From the NCBI RefSeq assembly GCF_003945595.2, contig NW_024104520.1, positions 157,501-221,500 of the forward strand: a DNA stretch of 64,000 nt. The letters run 5' to 3'. The notes beneath the pieces are model-generated. The model worked only from the letters and a program-made list of their open reading frames with translations. It was not told where the DNA came from and did not search any database. Made by a program: the position numbers and the translations under genes. This document shows, one piece after another, positions 49,201 through 58,200 of this stretch; position 1 is the first letter of the stretch, and each line of letters starts with the position of its first letter. The DNA is from Pipra filicauda (lineage: Eukaryota; Chordata; Aves; Passeriformes; Pipridae).

Positions 49201-52200
49201 TGTTATATTCATAACCAAACACTGAGCAGAGTTCCCTTCTAGCTGCTTTGAAGCTTTGCTGCTCTCACTTCTCACCCTAAACCTTTTTCCCTTCAGGTAG
49301 TCCAGCCCTCCATACACCTTTTTATGTGTGGTTCAAGGCAAAGCTGTCAATCTGGAACAGGCATACTTACTCTACGAGTGTTTCTTGCAACGAATCAGAA
49401 AACAAAGACTTGTCTTACCAGATCTGCACAAATCAGCCCTGCTCTCCTGTAGCTCGGCCAACAATCCTCAACCACAAGAAAGCTTGTACTTTAATCTCAG
49501 TTCAATCAGTGGATTTTTGAAGATGAAGGAGAGCGTTACGTGGATATAGAAAAAAAAGTTTATTTTGTGCCAAGCACGCAGTGAGTAGAAATGGACAAGT
49601 TTAAGCTAGCTAGAGAAAAATTAAAAGAAAGCTATCTCCCCACCATCACCACCTCACCCTGATTTTTATTTAAACTGTTGCCTATATTTACTATTTTTTG
49701 GTTGATCAGAGTAAAGTTATAATTAGAGCTATAACAAGCCAATAATTTCTAAATGCTCTTTTTATAAGATTGGATAAAATAAAGTGATGTTACTTGGTGA
49801 CAAATTAATCTCCCTACACTAAAATCTGCACAAATATTGTCTTACACAAAAGAGTTACTTTGCCAACTTCTGATTCAAAGAGCTAGAGGACAGAACTTCT
49901 CAGTGTTTGTAATGTGCATTACTGTTCTGTATAACGGAAAGAAAACACAACCTAAGTGGCTGACAGGACGAGCAGATGATTCTCATGTTATTGCTGGCAT
50001 TGCCACTGACTGATCAGTCTTTAGGCCTTGGTCCCAGTTTTAAAAACTGCATTAAGAGAGGTGTGCTTTACCTACTACCCCTCTTAGCATTACATCGCTC
50101 CACAAACACCAGTGGAATATTCTCATCCTGTTTGTAGGCCAGCTTTATCCTTCTAGCCTTGAATCACTGGCAAAATTTCATAAGTTACTTTAAGTCAAGG
50201 TAAGTCTCTTGTAAAATTCCCAATACACTACTTATACATAATACTCTACCTATAAACTACAGATACAACTATAGTTTCCTGATAATATTTTTCTTTACTA
50301 TCCTGCCCACCTCTTGCAGTTTTTTGCATTTCATTTCATAGTAGATTTAGGCGGGATGAATATATATTTCCCAATCAGTCTCTGATTGCCAAACATTATT
50401 TGATTTGCATATAGATTGTCAAAAAAGACAAGTGACACTGAGGTCTCTCCCATAGGAAATGATTCCTGCACTTCCCTAGCTCCTCAAAAACCTCAACAGT
50501 ATTAGTGTTTTAAGTGGTGCAACTTGACTAAACTTCAGGCCAAAAAAGCTGCTGAAGTACAGTTGCACAGCATCTTCCCCCATTGCAGACAGCGCCTGAG
50601 GGCAGCCAGACAGATTTAAAGCAGGACTACAGAGCTTCAAAGGGAAGCCTGCCAGGCAGAGAGAAGACAGAAACTAGTCCATTTAACAAATGAACTGAAA
50701 CAGCAGAGGAGCAGCCCTAAGACGGATGGAGGAGGAGGAAGGCACATGTAAAAACAGGAAGGGAATCAGAAGGGGAGGACAGGAGGTCCAAAGGTAAGGT
50801 ATATATGAAGAGGAATATATGTTTCATGAAATAAACTTGGGGCAGAAAATGAATTAATAAAACACAAAACTAAACCAAATCTACGAGCAAAACTAGAGGG
50901 GAAAAATCAAATCCTGAATCAGCATCTCTTAACAGGAATTACTGCCTGTGAATCTTATTCAAAGCCTGGGAAGGACACAGCTAACAAGCACTACATCAAT
51001 AAAGTATACAAATAAATGTAGTGAAAGCAAGTTTCGAAATTGCTTTGAAAACATGCTTCATTTGTAAAAGTTTTCTCAAGACAAAAGAACTTCAGTAATT
51101 TGTTCCACTCCAGGCAGCTGTTCTTCTTCATCTCAGCTGCTTTTCTATGCCTTTTCTGTTGTCTTCTCCTCTTCTAAAAATTCAGAAGGGTTAAGCATCA
51201 GACAAAAACTATAACCTTGTTTTCTCCTTGTGGGAGGTGATACAGTGGAGGCTTTCAGAAGGCTTTTCCTTCTAGGAATGTGTAGTTTGGAAGCCCCACT
51301 GGTGGGGACAAAACCAAACCTCTTCTTCCCTTCTGGAGGGCTGACAGTGACAGCCAGATCCAGCATTCTACCCAGCAAGAGGCCATGTTTTACGGGGAGT
51401 GGGACAAGCCCACAAAGATCTTATCTTTACTAATTTGGATTCCAAATCTTCCTAGGAGGGATTATACCTTCAGAGAGGAGTTTAGCATTTCAGGCTCTGC
51501 AGATGAGGCTGACGTGTTGTCGAAAGACTGAAGTAAAATTGGCACAGGGAGAAGGCTGAGTGCAGTGAGTCCAGTGTAGCTGCCCGACTCTTGCAGATAA
51601 GGGCCCAGACCAATCACATCTATATCAAGTTGCCTATAGCAGTGCTGGTCTGTGTCCCAACATACACAGTGAAGAAGCCAAGCACCAGTCCCATACCTCA
51701 TCTCTGTAACCTGACATCTAAGGCCTTTCCATCCACAAATCAGGACCCTACTATATGCTCAACAGCTAAATTACTGCCCATGCCTTAGTCTGAGGCATTG
51801 AAACCTGGAAAATTAACAAGAAGCATCTGGGCAAAGAGAAGTAAACATCTAGAAGGAACAAAACCTGAAATCTTATTTTAGGCTGGGCAATTCCCTTCCA
51901 GTCACAGGCAGGTCTCCTCCCTTCCTTCATCATGTTCCGTGCATTCCAACTTGTTTTCCCATGGAAGATCCCCCTGAAAGCAGTCTGCTGTCCTTGCTCT
52001 GTCCTGGACATGCTTAACACACATATCTTTGCTTGAAGATGAAGCGCCAGGAGTAATTATAATGACGTGCACTACCCAGTCACATTATTGATGGAATCAT
52101 GAAGCTAATGATATAAAATCTGTAGTTAGAGCAGAGACACTTTGTCAATAGCACCATTTGAGTGCACACTCATTCTCTCTTGAAGGCTTCATCATTAAGT

Positions 52201-55200
52201 GCACTCAAGCTTACAAACCGGGAGCTATTTTGCAAATGTCAAGACTCACAAGGAATCTGAGGAAGAAAACTCATTGCCAGGGCTAAGAACTGGAAGCAGA
52301 AATCAGACATACAAAAATCTGTGTTCAGCTGGCCTTATCGTCCTCAAAGCTGTAGAAAGGATGAGGTAACACCAAGCAGATATGAGTACACTCAAGAACT
52401 AACAGTGGCTTCTGTTGCTGAATTTCCTCATAACTCTAATTAGGCCTGGAAATCCTAAAAAAGGAGACAGTAGCACTTTCAACTGGCTACTTTTCTGATT
52501 GTCATTGTGCTTCTAATCTTCAGCAAGCTGAGGTTCTTCTCTATTCTCCAAATACTCCCATTATCTGCTTTTCCATATCACATGCAATGCTTACCTGGCT
52601 TTTCCCTCACAGCCAAATTGTTCTGAAAGGGGCAGCCCCAACTCTGCCTTCCCTGCAAATCATTCACTTTTGACTCTATACCAGTTCCCTTTCACAGGAT
52701 CAAGTCTGTGTTCACAGCACACCCCAGTTCCCATGATTGCTGCAGGCTCCATGGTTTGGTTGCCCGTTGCTAGAGACTGGCATTAAGCAGGGGAGTAAGA
52801 CACAAACCCTTTCTCATGAATGAACCATCACGTGCCAGGACAGACCCCTGTCTGCTCCCTGTTATCCATTTGGCCAATGCTTGGATGAAATCTGAGATGA
52901 AAGAAAAAAATTATCATACTCCAACTCTCACCACATCTCCAATTCTCTTTGTTGTTACACAGAAAAACATGGTGAGAATTCCCTCTCCTGTCAGTTGTTT
53001 GCAACCCTTTTAAATGTTTTATTTGCAATCCTGCCCTTATTTCTTGTTTTGTTTTTACTATCTACTTTCATTACAGTTTTGTAGCATCTAGATGCCTGCT
53101 GTGATATGCTCTAGTTTTACTCCTGCCTTTTTCTCTGGGGAAGAGGGGGAGAGAAAGATGAAAAGGTAAAATTAATTTGTTTCTCTGATAAGGCAGTTAA
53201 GAAGCACATTGGCCCCTCTGAGCATTTCAATAGCTTATCCGCTTTTCTAATATTTCTGAGAGGGGAATGAAAACCAAATGTTCAAAACTGCCAGCACATC
53301 CACATCCTCTTCTTTGAAAACTGAAAACTGAGACTAATTATAATGGTTCACACAGTCCAGTTATGTTGCTGATCTAATCAGCTTACATTTGGAGAAGTGT
53401 GGAATAAACCTGCACAATGGCTGGGACACTAAATCAATTTCTCCCTGGCCTAGGACATTTAAAGCATGTTTATCAGCTGAATGATGTCCCAAAAAAAAAA
53501 AGAAAAAAAGAAGAAAAGCTGGCTGCAAAAAGTGTTTTGAATCTTACCCTCCTATTTCTCTACCCACATACAAAAGGAAGAAGCCTTTAATTTACAAAGG
53601 ATTTTGGTTTTTGTTTTTTTTCCTGATCTGGGCACACCCTCTTGAAATAAGGCAAACATAAGCACTCGGGTATCATTAGTTCGTGATTAAATACATCATG
53701 AGACAGAAAACTGGCAAAGAAAGTAAGGCTGGTTTGTTCGTGTTGGTCTTACTGTTGGCTCTTTGTGCACACTCTGAGTGGCAGGCCTCTGTAAACTGAG
53801 CTCAACACTTGGGGGGTCCTTCTTCAACTCTACTGGGGGCCTGTCCCCTCTGGCTACTCCATCAAATTTCAGAGATCTGCTTGGCGAAGGAGTAAATATT
53901 ACTGTTGAACACTCTTTATCCTTCTCTTCTGTGCCGTTGACATTTTCTCCATTCATGCTGACTTTTCCATCTACCTGCAGAACACAGTTAAATAAATATG
54001 CTGAGGCAATTAGCATTAAAAGGATTTTAGGAAATTAGGACATCAACATGATATTATAATCATTAATACAGTCTGTGTTATCAGTGAAGGAGGGAGCTAA
54101 GCACACATTTCATTCAATGGGCCAAAACAGAAGAAGACCCTATGACCCTAGGGTGGTCATAAACAAAATACAGGAACAAAGTAATAATTTTTCTGGATTT
54201 CCTGGTTTTCCACATTCCATTCTCCCAGAAACATACAGACACCCTTTGTGTGCACAGATCAAAGGATTTTTTCCAAAAATCGAAAGTTTTATGTTAAATG
54301 TAGACAAAACTGCTGGGCTTTGCATTGCTTCATGCAAGCAGGTTATGCTAATGAACTGCTTCTGTACCCCAATGACCTCATCACAGTATTAGTAGACCGT
54401 GCTTTCTGAAGCACTGTTGTGTGAACTTTGAAGGGTCAGGCGCAGCAGAGTTTATCCACTTGTTTCTTTATTGTTCACAATAGGGAAATAAAGCACCAAC
54501 AAATGAAACTGGGCATTCCACCCTCTCCATGAGGTGATAAAATAAATTGACTTTGGGCAACCTCCTCGAAAAGGAGAGCACAGAAGGAGTTTAACCACCT
54601 TTTTTTTCAGGGTCAAGTTAGCTCCTTGGTGGCCATATATTCTCACTAAGGAACCCTTAAGCAAGGAAGAAAATACAAAATATGCTTTTGCTTCTTCCTC
54701 TGCAGTAATACAGATTCTTCTCAGACTTTAATACTTCATAATGCCTGAATGGAGGTGGCATGTAAAGAATTCCTTCAGTTTAGAGGGCTGTTTGTAGAAG
54801 TATACAGGAAAAAAGTCTTGCTACAAAGAACTCACTGGCCATTCACCGTAAGAGGACCCAGGTGGAGAGAGACCAGGAGTGGACCAGGTATCAGTACCAC
54901 CACACTGCTCCTGCCTGGCTACAGCACAGATGTTTATAGTCTTGTGAGGAGGGCTTTGTTACTCTGTGCACAGCAATCCTTCCCTACTTATTGAGTAAAC
55001 AGCTTGGATACCTCAAGAGTGGCACTCCACCTTGGTATATACCATCAGTACCAAGCTGAGAGCGCACTCCTCCCATTGACTTCTTGTACATATGCATCCA
55101 GAGGCCTGTTCTCAATGAGCATGATTAACTAAGGGGCCATCTCCATGCTGATGGGCATCCTCAGTTCTGCCAGATGTGTGAGGAGGTGAAGGCAGTAGCA

Positions 55201-58200
55201 CCTTGCTCAATCAGCTCCACAAGCTGTTGTGCCCCTTCTGACTGTTTTTCAGACGAAAAGGTTCCCTCCCTTTCCTCATTGCTATCATTCACTTAACATA
55301 GTACCTCTCTTAGGGTTTATTTCCAAACACAAGAGTGAGCAGATACTGAGTCCCAAGTCTTCTGGGACTGTGTGCTGGATTATCTACTAGAGAGGCAGGT
55401 TATGAAAGATCACAGAAATAAAAGAGCCAGGAAAACACTGGCAGGCCACACCATCCATTTCAGTGTCTCTGTTTAGACTAAGACATTTCTTTATTTATAT
55501 TAAGGAGGAAAACCAAATGTTTGAATGATCAGGACAGATGCCCTGGCTGCAGAGTTAAACAAACATACTCCTTCCCTCTGATCTGGAGGAAGTCAACACA
55601 TTGTCACCAGAGCCAAGAATCATCGACAGACTAGTGTTTCAAGGGAAAATAATGCTACAGCTATATGTGCCAGGGAGTAATTCCTACTGAGACAAATCAC
55701 ATTGTTCCACATCATGTGAACAAGCTCCAGACAGATTTTTAGTGGTGGTTGGTGGGGGTAGAAGCATCAATGGATTAGTTTCTCCCAACTTATGTGAATT
55801 ATATATGCAATAACGTGACAGTGATACACACACATATCTTTGTGTTCTGAGGAAAAAAGTGTCAGGGATCAGAAAAAACCCAAAGATTCAAGATTCACTG
55901 ATGTCTAAAAGGTAAACTCTAGGGGTACACCAACTGAGGTATAGGAGAAACAGGAATTACCAGTTTCATACTTCAACTAGGAAACATGGTGGGGGTGGGG
56001 TGTGGTTTCCACAAGAGGTGTGACAGACACCACAACACATTTTTTTCACTATCTGTAAAAAGCTGACTTATTTTTTAAAAAGTAAACAACCTGAATATAC
56101 ATGGTAGCAATGCTACTGGGCTTCAGGGATCCTTGAATATCACTAGCAAAGTATCAGCAAGGGAATCCAAATTCTACAGGCTGGGGGCACCCATGCCTAT
56201 ACGCTGCTCACAACATGGCTACCCAACGAGACTTGGGTAAACTCCAGTTCTGGTACAGGCACTGTGAACAGCAGACATCTTCAAACTTGACTTATTCTGG
56301 TCTGTTCTCTCTAACACAGTTCTCTGCTTTCTCCATCATTGGTTCAGTATCTTACTCCAATTCTCCACAACCACCCAGTCCAAAGATACGCTCCTCACAT
56401 TCCATATCCTGGCTTCAGTTTCTTCTCCTATCCTCTTCTCCCACAAATCTCATAGCTGGCTCCTTATTCCCAGCAGCCCTGCTTTCATTCAAGTTCTCAC
56501 TTCTTTTATTCCCATAATTTTAGCACAGTTCTAGTAATTCAGTGCAGCCACTCCCCTTCTCTCACCATCAGTCTCCAGTTACTCTGCTGCCCCAGTATCA
56601 ATCTGTTTCCCTAAACCTGCATGGACAACCTAAACCCTCTCTTTACACCGGTGAAGCAGCTCTCCCCATTCATCCCTGGTGAGAAGCATGTTTAAGACAG
56701 AGAATACCTATGGGAAGCTGGCTCTTGACTGTGCAGGAGTAGGGACACTTTGCACTGAATACAGGCATACTTCAGTGTTCCCAAGGCTTATGACTCGGCT
56801 GAATGGGACAGGCTTGTATGGGCATGGCAAAAATCAGATCCCTGACGCAAAAGTCAGTTCAGATCTTGCTTCAAAAGTCAGGGCCTCCACACTCCCTGCC
56901 CTTACATGTTGTTTAAAAACAAAAAACATGACCATATACTCTTTTACAAAATCTGAGGAAATGGTTTGCTTTTTTCTTGAAGTCCTCCTTTCCCCAACCA
57001 AATTAAGCCTGAGGAAAAATGATCAGTGCAGTCCGAACAGGTCAAGTTTCTAAGCAGACTGGTAACCAAGAAGAGATCACTGAACCAGGCAGCACAGAGC
57101 ACGAAGCTGAGTTTTATAACATCGGAGTGCTGCAACTCTTTTCCACTTAATTACAATAAACATTCATATGTTCAGATTATTTAATTAGGATCTCTGCCTC
57201 CTGATTGACTTGGGGGAGTGTGATGTATCCTACCTTAAAGTTCTTTAAAACTTCCTGTGTATTTTTGGGTTGTGAGTAAGGCTTGGGTGTCAACATAGGC
57301 ACAGCCTTGGGGGTGCTTTTGCTGGGAGATGTGCGTCCCGTCGAACCACTGCGTTCTAGTTCAGTGGTGGGAACAATGGTTGCTTCAATGGTGGCAGTGA
57401 ATTTTGGAGCAGGAAGTGACTGTTGCCTTAAATATCTCAGAGGATTTGGGTCTTTCAGTGGGGAATTTGGCTCCACTGAATGGCTTCTTTCCAGAATTTT
57501 TGGCATCTGCAAACGCTCAAGGACAGCTTCACTGATAGTGAATCTTTCAATGTACTGCTGGAGGATGCTCTCAGCCTCCTCCTGTGTCTTTGCATTCTTG
57601 TATGCCTCATGAAGCTCCCGCTCTCTTCTCTCTCTGCAAGGGAGACAACACAAGAGACCATTACATTAAAATTAACACTGAAAATCACACCTATTTCCTC
57701 TGCTCCAACAACATCCTTCCCTCCCTCCCTCAGGCCTGCAGGCACAGCTGCCCACAGTTACCTATGGAGCACATGGTATTTTGAGACATACCACTACACC
57801 TCAGTAAAACAACATACTTCTCTTCCACAATTTCTCGGTAGGTTTTGATGCTTTTTCTGCGCTCGTTCGTTCCGTCTCCAGACAATAATCTTTCCATTTT
57901 CTTTCTCTCAGCTTCCTTTTTTATCAAATCCTGTGAAGCGCTCCTTCGACGACTCTTCCACCGAGCCAGGTCCTGTGAGAGAAGGAAGGCACCTGAGTGC
58001 AGAACCTCAAATAGCTAAAAACTGGTCCCAGACAATAATGAACCCAACCAGCCACTTTGCAATGCTTGTCCTTGCTGTGGACCAGGCTCTCACCACCTGC
58101 AAGCATCAATGTTTATTTTAATGAGAAAAGGAGACTACACCATAAAATGAAAATGCTGCCTGACTGATTTTTCTCCGAATAGCAGATCCAGTAAGGATTT

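Noticed and set aside
51145..51378. Minus-strand frame with GKKRFGFVP and [11 protein letters not shown] that looks exon-like within the W4-W5 intron
   Set aside because: No acceptor/donor pair gives the phase 0 to 0 exon needed between W4 and W5; the obvious acceptor (CTGGGTAG) puts a stop in phase. It matches nothing I recall in LIMCH1 or LMO7.
53696..53752. Continuation of the W4 reading frame past KEPT
   Set aside because: A good GTAAGA donor lies at 53752, and the extra residues do not resemble the family; treated as intron read-through.
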